DNA from: Gammaproteobacteria bacterium
GTDB taxonomy: Bacteria > Pseudomonadota > Gammaproteobacteria > Xanthomonadales > SZUA-36
NCBI GenBank assembly: GCA_024277815.1
Contig: JAJRUM010000043.1
Span: forward strand, 1 to 64,000
Direction: 5' to 3'
Length of the DNA: 64,000 bases
The notes under the pieces were generated by a model. That model ran no database searches. It was not told the DNA's origin and worked only from the letters and a program-made list of their open reading frames with translations. Made by a program: the position numbers and the translations under genes. Of the stretch, positions 1 to 8,668 are shown piece after piece (positions within the stretch are counted from its first letter, which is position 1; every line of letters starts with the position of its first letter).

Positions 1-1
1 G

Positions 2-172
2 GTCAAGTACGAAGAAGTTTACCTGCATGCGTATGACACGGTCTCTGACTCACGAAATGGTATCGGTAAATACTTTGATCTGTACAACCAAAGACGGCCT
101 CACTGCGCTTTGGGACGCAAGACGCCAGATAATGTATATTTTTCTCAGCAGTCGCTAACCTTGGCTGCTTAA
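2..172 (+). mobile_element. IS3-family transposase OrfB, 3' end only
   Basis: The window opens inside this gene; 56 codons up to a TAA are visible. The peptide contains YFDLYNQRRPHCALG followed by KTPDNVYF, the typical C-terminal end of the DDE (rve) integrase domain of IS3-family OrfB transposases, where it follows the catalytic glutamate. The start and most of the catalytic core lie left of the window, so whether the element is intact cannot be judged. An IS end sequence follows at 211-264. The family assignment rests on motif recognition and is fairly secure; the exact IS is not identified. Confidence 0.85.
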
Positions 173-210
173 CCGATGGGCTGGAATCCACTTATAGAAC
201 TGGGTTTAGC

Positions 211-264
211 TGTCCAAACAAACGGGGCCACCTCTGTTGTCCAAACAAACGGGGCCACCTCTGT
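211..264. repeat. 27-bp tandem duplication at the IS3 right end
   Basis: A 27-bp sequence starting TGTCCAAACAAACGGGGCCA occurs twice head to tail, at 211-237 and 238-264, with no mismatch. It lies 38 bp after the transposase stop, where the right terminal inverted repeat of an IS3-family element is expected. The doubling may be an abutted-end or slippage product. The left end is outside the window, so the inverted-repeat assignment is inference. Confidence 0.6.
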
Positions 265-285
265 CAGTGATAAGGTGCACATCCA

Positions 286-1044
286 TTGAGTAATTTTGCA
301 TTCTCCGACTATTCATCTTCTGCTGAAAGGGAGTTGACTTTGCTGCTTGGAAAGGTCACTCACCATATTCACCCAGATGTAGTCACTTTAATACGCGATG
401 AAAACATAAATTTTCGAAGTAAATTTCAGAGTTTCTGCAGATCCAAACTTGATTTGGGTTCATTCTTTTATCCAAATTCCGATTGCGTGTTTCCTGGGTT
501 TCGACGACCAGTAAACTTTGAAAAGACTGATAACTGGAAGAATAACGTCTACGAGATTGATGGAACTATACTTAATGACAATACATTCCCCCGGCACATT
601 TGGGCATTCTTAGCAATAAATCGCCCTTACTCAGGTGGAGCTGGTGGTACGTGGAACCCTAGTGGTTTAAGTAAATTTGAACTTGCTCATATATTTTCAC
701 ACAAGCCTGATGAACGGTTAGTTGAGTCCATTCTTTTTCAGACTCTTGATCAAGGCATCAAGCCATATGGCCTTTTTACTTCGGCCTCAAATGTTGTCTT
801 AATTCCAAAGGGATTCGCAAAGCCTACTGATAGCATGAAGAGTGTAAAGGCATGCTTCTACAAAAGGCATATTGACCTTTATGGATACAACATATGCGGT
901 GCTAAATCATTAGACGAATCTATCATCCCTAGTTGGTATGGTGAGATAGAGTGGTTAATACCTGAGTTACCAATTGACTGGAAAAGTAGAATAAGAAAAC
1001 TCATGCAATATCGAGAAACTTACCTCAAACGTAAATATGGTTAA
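286..1044 (+). CDS. Hypothetical protein with possible HNH-like fold, maybe 5'-truncated
   Basis: A 252-aa frame opening with TTG only 21 bp after the IS end. There is no ATG near the start and a stop at 271, so the real 5' end may have been lost when the IS inserted. The protein has no signal peptide or membrane segment. The stretch ELAHIFSHKPDE, followed about 40 residues later by SNVVLIPKG, resembles the His-rich beta-beta-alpha layout of some HNH-fold nucleases, but the match is weak. Composition is AT-richer than most of the window, in keeping with a transferred patch. Function not recognised; expression uncertain. Confidence 0.5.
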   Translation: MSNFAFSDYSSSAERELTLLLGKVTHHIHPDVVTLIRDENINFRSKFQSFCRSKLDLGSFFYPNSDCVFPGFRRPVNFEKTDNWKNNVYEIDGTILNDNTFPRHIWAFLAINRPYSGGAGGTWNPSGLSKFELAHIFSHKPDERLVESILFQTLDQGIKPYGLFTSASNVVLIPKGFAKPTDSMKSVKACFYKRHIDLYGYNICGAKSLDESIIPSWYGEIEWLIPELPIDWKSRIRKLMQYRETYLKRKYG

Positions 1045-1081
1045 AGAGGCCATCAAATACGATCGAGTAATAACTGAACCC

Positions 1082-1169
1082 AATGGGGGCATCTCTGGAT
1101 GATAGGATTTAAAATAACCGTCCAGAAATTGATGCCAACAAGCGGTGCATGGGGGCATAAATGGGGGCA
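1082..1169. repeat. Three direct copies of ATGGGGGCA
   Basis: ATGGGGGCA occurs at 1083-1091, 1149-1157 and 1161-1169, the last two separated by only three bases. Short G-rich direct repeats of this sort can be arm-type sites near tyrosine integrases, but no integrase gene is present in the window. They lie in the 273-bp gap between the hypothetical gene and the IPTL protein, where nothing else was found. Confidence 0.3.
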
Positions 1170-1317
1170 GCTAAAAACAAAGCAAAGTTAAATACATTAT
1201 ATATCTAGATGTTACGAGTGTTATTCGGTAGCACCCATCACCACCATATTTTCGTATATGTCAGTGTTCCCTAAGATCTATACACCCTGATTCTCCCCCG
1301 GTCTGTAGCGGCATAAG

Positions 1318-1974
1318 TTAATTGGGCCACCACACTTTTCGATAAGCAATAAATCCAACCATGCCTAGCAAGAAGATTAATAATATCAATGACCATTCTG
1401 ACAAAGTTGGTACCGGCGTTGGGGATAGAGCTAGCGCAACAGTTGTTGAACTGGAAATGGTTGCATTGCCCCCTCCAGTAATACGATCTCCATTTTCAAA
1501 AACAATGTCATTTGCAGTGCGTAGTTCATTTATAAATCCAGCCACGGGTCCTTGTGGAACAATCAATGTAGATAAATCATATGCAGTACCAAAAGATAAA
1601 TTCGAGGTCGTACCAATAGCGGTAAAGATGGTGCCAAAGCTACCGGTAGAAGTGTCTGAGAATCCAAAAACCGAGCCTCCAAAATACAAGTAAGTATTAG
1701 ATGTAACCCTTTCGTGATTTAAGCCCAGGCCCGTAGAAGTAAAAAATACATCGACGTCATAAAAATTCTGAAATGATCCAAAACCTACGCCCAGGTTTGG
1801 AGTATCTGTATCAACGACAATTGACATCACAATGCCGCCAGTATTTTGCGTTACACCATTAAACTCTATGCTTCTATCATCAAATGTGTAGTCTATAGAC
1901 ACTATTGCAGCATTTGCACAGCTAAAAAACAAACCTAAAATTAAACCTAAGCCTACCTTCTTCATGTTCTTCAT
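1318..1974 (-). CDS. Secreted protein with IPTL-CTERM sorting signal
   Basis: 218 aa from an ATG that follows GGGGA by 5 bases; an upstream in-frame TTG (1992) is less likely. Residues 1-22 form a signal peptide (MKNMKKVGLG, hydrophobic run, then CANA). The middle is Gly/Ser/Thr-rich and looks like a beta-rich extracellular domain. The last 31 residues are a classic sorting tail: VPTLSEW, a hydrophobic helix, then Tyr-Arg-Lys and a short tail. IPTL-CTERM tails are known to be recognised by exosortase H-type transpeptidases. No exosortase gene lies in this window. Probably a surface or exported protein; its specific role is unknown. Confidence 0.8.
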   Translation of the reverse strand: MKNMKKVGLGLILGLFFSCANAAIVSIDYTFDDRSIEFNGVTQNTGGIVMSIVVDTDTPNLGVGFGSFQNFYDVDVFFTSTGLGLNHERVTSNTYLYFGGSVFGFSDTSTGSFGTIFTAIGTTSNLSFGTAYDLSTLIVPQGPVAGFINELRTANDIVFENGDRITGGGNATISSSTTVALALSPTPVPTLSEWSLILLIFLLGMVGFIAYRKVWWPN

Positions 1975-2093
1975 AGGATTCCCCGAATTCAAAGTTTATA
2001 CAAGGCTTGTTCGATTAATCCAGCCTCTACCGCTGACTCTACATTAACAACTGCACAATAAAAAGGCTCAAACGCCCATCACCACCAATAAAG

Positions 2094-2246
2094 TCAAGCT
2101 GCCAGCCTCACATGTGCATCAATCACATCCCATGGCACAAGCAACAATCCATCTTCAGATCGTTGAATAGGTCCAACCTCTTCTAGCGAAGTGATGTTGG
2201 CATGTACATTAGGAAGATGAAATAGTAGTAAGCGCCCAAATAAAAA
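2094..2246 (-). pseudogene. Possible gene remnant, about 50 codons
   Basis: Read on the minus strand, a start-less open stretch ends with ...SEDGLLLVPWDVIDAHVRLAA and a TGA at 2094-2096. Its composition is protein-like, with few rare codons, but it is preceded by a TGA and has no usable start. It may be the decayed 3' end of a gene. The rest of the 358-bp gap (1975-2351) shows nothing else recognisable. Confidence 0.2.
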
Positions 2247-2351
2247 TCAAAACCCTATTTAAGAAATTTGCAAAGGGAATCAACACTATTGAAATAGCCC
2301 ACCCCATCAGCCACCATGGCACATTCCCCCGCAAAACCAGAGGTAATACCG

Positions 2352-2765
2352 ATGCGCCAGATACATGTGATGCTTCGCGTGGTTGATCTCGACAAGATGA
2401 TCAAATTCTATACCGGTGCCTTGGGTATGCAACTGCTTCGAAAGGTCGATTTTCCGGAGGGACGGTTTACGCTGGCATTCGTTGGCTATGGTGACGAAAA
2501 GAACCATGCCGTTATCGAGTTCACCTGTAACTGGGATACGGGCAGCTATACTAAAGGTGACGCGTTCGGCCATATCGCGATTCTATGCGATGACCTTCAG
2601 GCCACCTGTGAACGCGTCCGCTGCAGCGAAGGGAAACTGATCAGCGAACCTCATAAAATGAAGGGCGGCCCGGTGATGGCATTTGCCCGTGACCCCGAGG
2701 GCTATGAGCTTGAGTTGCTGGGCCCCGATGTTTTTGAGCTTCTGGAGAAGGGTTTTGACAAGTAG
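2352..2765 (+). CDS. gloA: Lactoylglutathione lyase (glyoxalase I)
   Basis: 137 aa. Converts the hemithioacetal of methylglyoxal and glutathione to S-lactoylglutathione in the cytoplasm. The sequence follows the short nickel-type bacterial GloA closely: the four metal ligands are visible as His in IHVMLR near the N-terminus, Glu in AVIEF, His in FGHIAI and Glu in GYELELL. The ATG at 2352 is preferred over one 36 bp upstream because it follows a GAGGT sequence and matches the family N-terminus (MR-x-x-H-x-MLRV). The gene stands alone and converges on the ATP-grasp gene. Confidence 0.93.
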   Translation: MRQIHVMLRVVDLDKMIKFYTGALGMQLLRKVDFPEGRFTLAFVGYGDEKNHAVIEFTCNWDTGSYTKGDAFGHIAILCDDLQATCERVRCSEGKLISEPHKMKGGPVMAFARDPEGYELELLGPDVFELLEKGFDK

Positions 2766-2829
2766 CTTATCCTGCTGACGAGCCAACCCAGTACCCATCT
2801 CAGTTAAATTTGGGGGGTTGCCTCTCTAC

Positions 2830-4014
2830 TTAGTAACCTTCAACGTTGGTCTGCACAAATTCCGTCAGATCTGAATGCAAAATATTCTCCAATTCAATAA
2901 AGTTGTCTTCCCTGGTCTCGGTGAACAGGAAACCAAAAACAGGGTACCGGGTATGGTCAACCTTTCTCAGCTCCAGCGGCCTTTCAAAACCTGACAGTAG
3001 TTTTGCATAATTAAATGCTGCAATTTCACCTGCATCCATCCCGGTCGAGTTGTCCAACACGACAATACTGAAAAGTTTGCCTTCCTTGCCTTTGAGGATT
3101 TCCGGCCAGTCCGGCTTTTCCTGTGCGTAATAACACAGGTAAGGGTTAAGTCCATACGCCAGGAAAGACACATCGGCGGTAGTACACCAGCCACCAAATC
3201 GCATCGGGTTGACTTCGATGGGCAGCAAGGTGCCATCTTTGTCCCGTCTGAGCTCAATATGAACGGGGAAATTTTTTACCCTTGCCAGCTCACCGATTTT
3301 TCTTGCGAAATCTGTAAATTCTTCAAGGTTGTTCTCGATAATCTCTTTCGATGAAATGTAAACCCTGTCGCTGACGTCATCCTCTGACGAGAAAACGTGC
3401 TGCAGAATACTCAAAATGACGGGTTCACCAGTCGCATTAAAATATGCATCGAAGGCATATTCCTCGCCATTGATAACTTGTTCAATAATAAACCAACGGG
3501 TGTTCAATACAGCTTCAGGGTATAAATCCTTGATCTGGTCAATCTCTACGTGCAGTGCGGCAATGGTGCTTGCCCATTCATCGGGGCCCGAGACTTTGTA
3601 AACGCCCATACTGAAAAAACCAGCTGTGGGCTTGATGATGAACGGCAGTGGCAAGTCAGCAAACTCGATTTGCTCCAGGTCCTCAAGCCGGACCCCCTTG
3701 AACCTGAAATCAGGGAAAAGTGATTTTGTCAGCTCACGAAACTTCAACTTGTCTTTAAATAGCGCTATTTTCGCGGGAAGCTCACTAAATACCAGGTGCT
3801 TCGCGATCCAGGCTATGGAGTTTTCTGAGGTGGTATAAATCGCAGGAATATCTGCCGTTCTGGCCAGTTCGACCGCTTCATCTTCACCGATTAAACGGGT
3901 GCCCTGGTACAGGTCCAGGCTTCTGGCTACTTCTGTATCCACGACAGGGATGGCATTGTCCCTGACAGTCAGCTTAAAAAAATCCGATACATATGGTTCA
4001 TCTGCAAAAAACAT
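2830..4014 (-). CDS. ATP-grasp domain protein (carboxylate-amine/thiol ligase type)
   Basis: 394 aa, cytoplasmic. Central features fit the ATP-grasp fold: a lysine-containing strand PFIIKPTAGFFSMGV around residues 125-140, an IEQVINGEEYAFD region and a metal-binding end motif LLPIEVNPMRFGGW. Such enzymes join a carboxylate, via acyl-phosphate, to an amine or thiol. The N-terminal 100 residues look like a substrate domain. No neighbour indicates a pathway, so the substrate is not assigned. The ATG follows AGGGG by 9 bases. The 303 bp upstream (4015-4317) hold no convincing gene. Confidence 0.75.
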   Translation of the reverse strand: MFFADEPYVSDFFKLTVRDNAIPVVDTEVARSLDLYQGTRLIGEDEAVELARTADIPAIYTTSENSIAWIAKHLVFSELPAKIALFKDKLKFRELTKSLFPDFRFKGVRLEDLEQIEFADLPLPFIIKPTAGFFSMGVYKVSGPDEWASTIAALHVEIDQIKDLYPEAVLNTRWFIIEQVINGEEYAFDAYFNATGEPVILSILQHVFSSEDDVSDRVYISSKEIIENNLEEFTDFARKIGELARVKNFPVHIELRRDKDGTLLPIEVNPMRFGGWCTTADVSFLAYGLNPYLCYYAQEKPDWPEILKGKEGKLFSIVVLDNSTGMDAGEIAAFNYAKLLSGFERPLELRKVDHTRYPVFGFLFTETREDNFIELENILHSDLTEFVQTNVEGY

Positions 4015-4317
4015 TCTATATGCCCCTGGTAAGGCTCACACGTACAAATTCCCACCGGATGGGTATCTATCTGACTTGAAGGGATTGGGTGCATTATATT
4101 TCGTTTTGTTGCAATGAACACCTCTGGCAATCGCACCTGCCCCTGCAAGGATGTGGCGGCCTGGTGCATCGGCGGTGCGGCAGTATTTACATGTATCCAG
4201 GATGTCAGTCATGTATAACCCCATGGTTTTCAGGCAAACATCACGATCCATTTACTGGAAAGAGCTACACCAGTAGGTTATAGAGTATAAGCACCGTAGT
4301 CTGAATTGGGAGTGATT

Positions 4318-5364
4318 ATGAGGTCAGTACTGAACAGGTTTTTCTTTGGGTTGGTCATGTTTGTTGCGACGGCGACTCCTGCATGGGCGCAGGCGCCAGG
4401 CGGCCAGGTTAGCTACCGGCCCGTGGCTTTTATGCCCGTACCGGCGTTGAGCGGTATCGCGATGATATTGCTCGCGGGGTTGTTGATACTGGTGGCATGG
4501 CGTCTCGGCCGCTCCGGACAGTGGATGAAGCGGGTATCCAGCGTAGTTATCCTTGTCGCTACGGCGGCTATTTCACTCACGGTAGGCATGAAAAACATTC
4601 ATGCAATCGCCGTGCAGTCCACGGTTCTGATCCAGGGCAGCGAATGCAGCACGGAAACCACCGAGTCTTATGATCCGTTTGCGACAAGTGCAAGCCTGAC
4701 AAGCGAATGTGGTATCCAGGTCGAAGTGACCGCGATCGAATTCGCGGCAGATTGTACTCCTGCCGGCCTCGGCACCGGCGCGTGCGAGGTCGGGACCAGT
4801 CTGAATAACGGCGACTCCTGTGATTTACCCGTGTGCGAGGCCCAGACTCCTACGAGTGCATGCCAAGGTGGAGCTGTAAAGCTCTCGACCAGCCCCGGAG
4901 GCGACATGGTGGTCTGTGATGACCCGGTCAATGCGACCTGTGAGCAGGATATGGAAACACTATGTCCAGTCGGGTGGCAGCTTTGTTCGTATCAGCAGCA
5001 TGTCGCGCGTAACGATGGCTGGACTTACCCGCTGACTCCTGCCGGAAACATAGTTGTCGGGGAGATATACTGTCGTGCAGGTTCCGGTGCCGGACATTTT
5101 ACTCTGGGTACTTTTGAGAGCCCGGCCAACCTGGGCGTCGACATACCTCAAAACTGTCACTACGGCAGTTCCCGGCCATCCTGCACAGCTACCTACGGCT
5201 GCAATGAAAAAAATGTTCAGGCCTTGTGTTGCCTGTCTTCTCCAACTTGCGGCAATGGCATAGTAGATTCGCCCGAAGAGCAATGTGATGACGGTAACCA
5301 GGACGAAAGCGACGCCTGTCTGAACAGTTGCACCTTCCGGGTGGGGAGTGGTCCCGGCTGCTAA
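4318..5364 (+). CDS. Midcut-by-XrtH-type protein with DUF4215-like Cys-rich end
   Basis: 348 aa. Residues 1-25 are a signal peptide ending AWA. At about 38-62 there is an internal sorting-signal-like segment: VPALSG, a hydrophobic helix, then RLGRSGQWMKR. A second hydrophobic helix follows at about 73-90. The rest is Cys-rich and ends with CGNGIVDSPEEQCDDGN, the start of the Cys-rich repeat known as DUF4215 in myxobacterial and other secreted proteins. An exosortase-type motif in the middle, not at the C-terminus, matches the described 'midcut-by-XrtH' family, in which cleavage is thought to release or anchor the C-terminal part. Start chosen at the ATG after GGGAG. Confidence 0.7.
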   Translation: MRSVLNRFFFGLVMFVATATPAWAQAPGGQVSYRPVAFMPVPALSGIAMILLAGLLILVAWRLGRSGQWMKRVSSVVILVATAAISLTVGMKNIHAIAVQSTVLIQGSECSTETTESYDPFATSASLTSECGIQVEVTAIEFAADCTPAGLGTGACEVGTSLNNGDSCDLPVCEAQTPTSACQGGAVKLSTSPGGDMVVCDDPVNATCEQDMETLCPVGWQLCSYQQHVARNDGWTYPLTPAGNIVVGEIYCRAGSGAGHFTLGTFESPANLGVDIPQNCHYGSSRPSCTATYGCNEKNVQALCCLSSPTCGNGIVDSPEEQCDDGNQDESDACLNSCTFRVGSGPGC

Positions 5365-5370
5365 ACCCAA

Positions 5371-5406
5371 AAGGGGCGGATACATTTTTAAATGTATCCG
5401 CCCCCT
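5371..5406. terminator. Bidirectional hairpin terminator
   Basis: A near-perfect 15-17 bp stem (GGGGCGGATACATTT and its complement) closes on a 3-base TTA loop between two convergent genes. Its length and position suggest it stops transcription from both sides. Confidence 0.75.
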
Positions 5407-5458
5407 TCAGTGTGTAAGTACAGGCGGGTCATGCCGGAACAAGCCGGTTACCACTCAA

Positions 5459-5899
5459 CTACTTAAAACCAAACAACTCAATTTCAAATATCAGCGTTGA
5501 ATCCGGCGGTATCGATGGTCCGCCGCGACTGCCGTAAGCCAGTTCCGGCGGGATCATAAAAACAAAGACACTGCCGGTCGGCATCAGCTGCACGCCCTCT
5601 ATCCAGCCGGGTACCAGCCGTTTCAGGCTGAATGAAGCCGGCTCATCGCCGTCGTATGAGCTGTCAAAAGTCCGGCCGTTGAACAGGAAGCCCCGATAGT
5701 GCACCGTGATCTTGTTCCTGGGCCGGGGTTTGCGGCCTTCCCCCATGATCAATACCTTGTACTTAAGGCCGGATTCTGTCTCGATGATGGGCTTGTCGAT
5801 CTCATTCCAGACGCGTAGACCCACCAACTCTTCAGGCTCTGCGGCCGTCGCGGGAGAGGCCGCCAGTACAATGAGTAATACCGTGAGCAGTTTGTGCAT
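5459..5899 (-). CDS. Secreted FKBP-type peptidyl-prolyl isomerase
   Basis: 146 aa. A 20-residue signal peptide ending ATAA is followed by a single FKBP domain. Typical features are VHYRGFLFNGRTFDSSYD, the FSLKRLVPGWIEGVQLM segment with the ligand-pocket tryptophan, and the final PPDSTLIFEIELFGF strand. It should catalyse proline cis-trans isomerisation in the periplasm. The ATG at 5899 follows AGGA by 7 bases. The upstream gene ends just before it, so the two are probably one transcript. Confidence 0.9.
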   Translation of the reverse strand: MHKLLTVLLIVLAASPATAAEPEELVGLRVWNEIDKPIIETESGLKYKVLIMGEGRKPRPRNKITVHYRGFLFNGRTFDSSYDGDEPASFSLKRLVPGWIEGVQLMPTGSVFVFMIPPELAYGSRGGPSIPPDSTLIFEIELFGFK

Positions 5900-5902
5900 C
5901 AA

Positions 5903-6394
5903 TCAATCCTGAAAAAAGGTGTTTTCGATAATAATGAATTTTGTCGCCACATCGCCGAAGTAAAGTGCGCCGCTTGCTGATGCGACCAGGTGCAGTCGGT
6001 CGCGCTCCGGGTCGGGCCGTTCAATGTCCAGCGCCCAGGTCAACCCGTCACTGCCCACCAAGCGCATATCCTGCGGCGACTGTTCTTCGTCTTCTTCTTC
6101 AGCCAGCGCGATGACCACGCCATCAAGCGGGTACTCAGATATCAGCAACAACTGCAACTGGCCACCATCGCGCGGTTCAGCCGTCATGCTCAGTTCAAAA
6201 TCAGCATTCTTCAGGCCGCACTTGCCACTGCTGTAACGGCAGTTCGGCTTTTCAACCAGTTGATAGCTCTCGCCCGCTGAAGCGGCCTTAGGCTTCTCGC
6301 CAACGAGGGCGTTGATGCCAAAATAGCCGATCAGAGACAGCACGGGTGCTACCACCACAGCCATCATCACGTGTTTGTTCTTGAACATGCTCAT
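5903..6394 (-). CDS. Hypothetical single-pass membrane protein
   Basis: 163 aa from the ATG at 6394. One N-terminal transmembrane helix (about residues 8-28, VMMAVVVAPVLSLIGYF) precedes a mostly periplasmic domain with two nearby cysteines (NCRYSSGKCGL) and an acidic run EEEDEEQ. No family recognised. It ends 1-3 bases before the FKBP start, so it is translationally close to that folding factor and may work with it. Confidence 0.65.
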   Translation of the reverse strand: MSMFKNKHVMMAVVVAPVLSLIGYFGINALVGEKPKAASAGESYQLVEKPNCRYSSGKCGLKNADFELSMTAEPRDGGQLQLLLISEYPLDGVVIALAEEEDEEQSPQDMRLVGSDGLTWALDIERPDPERDRLHLVASASGALYFGDVATKFIIIENTFFQD

Positions 6395-6451
6395 GTTTAC
6401 TGCTCTTTTTTGAAGTCGGGCTAACGCCACCAGCTCATACTATATACGCCT

Positions 6452-7342
6452 TTACAGCCCGCGCATCCACTCCTGGCGCAACGGCACTGAGCCCGGGCGA
6501 TCAAGCGCTTCGCGTACCGTTGCCAGTAAACGCGTCTTATCCTTGCCCAGCACACCTTTCAGTACCAGGTAGTTGGAGGCATGATCGCTGCGGAAAATGG
6601 TGTTTTCCAGTTCCAGCGCGTCCAGTAGCCAGTACATCTCCTGGAACAGTCCGTTTTTATCCAGCGGTTCAAACTCGCCGTTAAAACCCTGCTGGTAACG
6701 CTCCATGCCGGTCGGAAAACTAACCACCAGGGTCGACAGGTAATCCGGTTGCGCAGCCGACATCAGCCGGCCGGAGTTGACGGCATGTTGCTGGCTGTAA
6801 CGCTTACCACCCATGCCATTGAGTATCATCACCGAGCTTTTTGCGCCAGCGGCCTTGATTTTCTGCAGCGCGTCCAGCGAGGAGGCAAAATTCTCGCCCT
6901 TGTGTACCCGCTCCAGCACCAGGTCATCACCGGATTCGCAACCCACGTAAAACAGGCTCAGGCCCATGGCTTTCAGCTCAGCCAGCTCCTCCACTGTTTT
7001 GTGCTTCAGGTTGCGCGGCAGGCAGTACGAGGAAACCCGCTGTACATCGGGCAGGTATCGATTGATAACCTGCATGACCATTTTCAGGCGGCGGAAAGAA
7101 AGCGTCATCGCATCGCCATCGGCAAGGAATATCCGCCGCACCGGCAGATCCTCTGCGGCAATCGCTGCCAGTTCCTTTTCCAGCTCTTCTATGGGTTTAA
7201 AACGGAAATGCTTATGCGGATGGGTGTACATCTCGCAGAATGTACAATTATTCCAGCTACAGCCAATCGTGACCTGCAATATCAGACTGTAGGCCTCGGA
7301 GGGTGGCCGGAATACCGGCTCAATCATGGGTAACTGGATCAT
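6452..7342 (-). CDS. Radical SAM protein, CX4CX2C type
   Basis: 296 aa. The N-terminus carries CSWNNCTFC at residues 28-36, a CX4CX2C variant of the radical SAM [4Fe-4S] motif seen in a COG1032-like group of single-domain enzymes. It is followed by EMYTHPHKHFRFKP and later LADGDAMTL and FYVGCESGDD strands of the partial TIM barrel. No B12-binding domain is present. The reaction and substrate are unknown. The start is not certain; the ATG at 7342 is favoured by length, and another ATG lies 33 bp upstream. Confidence 0.8.
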   Translation of the reverse strand: MIQLPMIEPVFRPPSEAYSLILQVTIGCSWNNCTFCEMYTHPHKHFRFKPIEELEKELAAIAAEDLPVRRIFLADGDAMTLSFRRLKMVMQVINRYLPDVQRVSSYCLPRNLKHKTVEELAELKAMGLSLFYVGCESGDDLVLERVHKGENFASSLDALQKIKAAGAKSSVMILNGMGGKRYSQQHAVNSGRLMSAAQPDYLSTLVVSFPTGMERYQQGFNGEFEPLDKNGLFQEMYWLLDALELENTIFRSDHASNYLVLKGVLGKDKTRLLATVREALDRPGSVPLRQEWMRGL

Positions 7343-7447
7343 TATATGAGCACCAGGTTCACAGCTCCGCCGCATAATTAACTAGCAAAGCACGCATACT
7401 TTTCTCCTGGGTTCTCTGTGCCGGAAACTTTGGGTTAGGATAATAAT

Positions 7448-8668
7448 ATGAATATCATCCTCTACGCCATTCCGGGGTTTATCATCCTGATTCTCGCGGA
7501 ATGGCTTTACGGCCTGGCCCGGGGCCGCAACACCTACCGCGTGGCTGATACCATCACCAGCATATCACTCGGCAGTATCAGCCGTTTACGCGGTTTGTTG
7601 TTCCTCGGCTTCGGCAGCTGGTTTTACGCCCGGGCAGCTGACGGCTACCCATTGCTCGACCTGCCTGACGAGGGTGTTGGCATCTGGCTGTTCGCACTGC
7701 TGGCCTATGATTTCTCCTACTACTGGTTTCATCGCATCAGCCACGAGGTCAACCTGTTCTGGGCGGCACATGTGGTGCACCACCAGAGTGAAGACTACAA
7801 CCTCGGCACCGCGCTGCGCCAATCCGGCAGTGGTTTGTTCGGCTTCATTTTCTACCTGCCCTGGCTGTTCGTTGGTATCCCGCCGGAGATCTTTTTTGCC
7901 AGTGGTGCAATCAACCTGGTTTACCAGTTCTGGGTGCACACCCAGCATGTGACCAGAATTGGCCCGCTGGAGTATATCCTGGTGACGCCCTCAAACCACC
8001 GCGTCCACCATGCGCAAAACAGCCTGTATATTGACCGTAACTATGGCGGGATTTTGTGCATCTGGGATCGAATGTTTGGTACTTTCCAGGATGAGCTGCC
8101 AGACAAACCCTGTATATATGGAATCAGAAAGCCCCTCAAAAGCTACAACCCTTTCTGGGCCAACGTGCATGTGTATTGGTCCACATTGCTGCTCTCATGG
8201 CATACCGCGCGCTGGCAGGACAAAATAAAGGTATGGTTCAAGGGACCGGGCTGGCAGCCGGAAGGCGTGGCAGGCGTCCACCGGCAGGAGCCCGCACCCC
8301 TCACGGAATTCTATAAGTTTGATCCACCCGCTCCGGTACCCGCCAGGGCCTACGCATTCTTCCAGTTTGTTTGTACAACACTTGCCGGGACCGGCATGCT
8401 GATCGTGGCCAATGGCTGGGCTGCTTTCGATGTAGCACTCGCCACTGGGCTGATTTTTCTGAGTTTCTATCTGCAAAGCCTGTGGACCGAGGGCCGCAGG
8501 GTTGCCGTGGTGCTGGAGTGGTTAAAGCTTGGTTTGATATTTGCAGCCCTGGGCTATTTGCCTTTGAGCCCGGTGTTCAGCATACTTTTCCTTGCTTACC
8601 TGATCACAAGTGTACTTTCACTGGCTTATTTAACCTGGCAAAAACAGCCGGCCACAGGATTATCATGA
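7448..8668 (+). CDS. Sterol desaturase/fatty acid hydroxylase family protein
   Basis: 406 aa integral membrane di-iron oxygenase. Histidine clusters HRISH (95-99), HVVHH shortly after and HRVHH further on follow the HX3H/HX2HH/HX2HH pattern of the ERG3/alkylglycerol monooxygenase superfamily. There are N-terminal membrane helices, and an extra hydrophobic C-terminal region of about 120 residues predicts more helices. It likely hydroxylates or desaturates a lipid. An AGGAT sequence sits 8 bases before the start. Its stop overlaps the amidase start by 4 bp (ATGA), so the two are co-translated. Confidence 0.88.
   Translation: MNIILYAIPGFIILILAEWLYGLARGRNTYRVADTITSISLGSISRLRGLLFLGFGSWFYARAADGYPLLDLPDEGVGIWLFALLAYDFSYYWFHRISHEVNLFWAAHVVHHQSEDYNLGTALRQSGSGLFGFIFYLPWLFVGIPPEIFFASGAINLVYQFWVHTQHVTRIGPLEYILVTPSNHRVHHAQNSLYIDRNYGGILCIWDRMFGTFQDELPDKPCIYGIRKPLKSYNPFWANVHVYWSTLLLSWHTARWQDKIKVWFKGPGWQPEGVAGVHRQEPAPLTEFYKFDPPAPVPARAYAFFQFVCTTLAGTGMLIVANGWAAFDVALATGLIFLSFYLQSLWTEGRRVAVVLEWLKLGLIFAALGYLPLSPVFSILFLAYLITSVLSLAYLTWQKQPATGLS

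Noticed and set aside
8371-8664. A 98-codon N-terminal extension of the amidase
   Set aside because: It lies inside the hydroxylase gene in another frame; the signal peptide and ATGA overlap fix the start at 8665.
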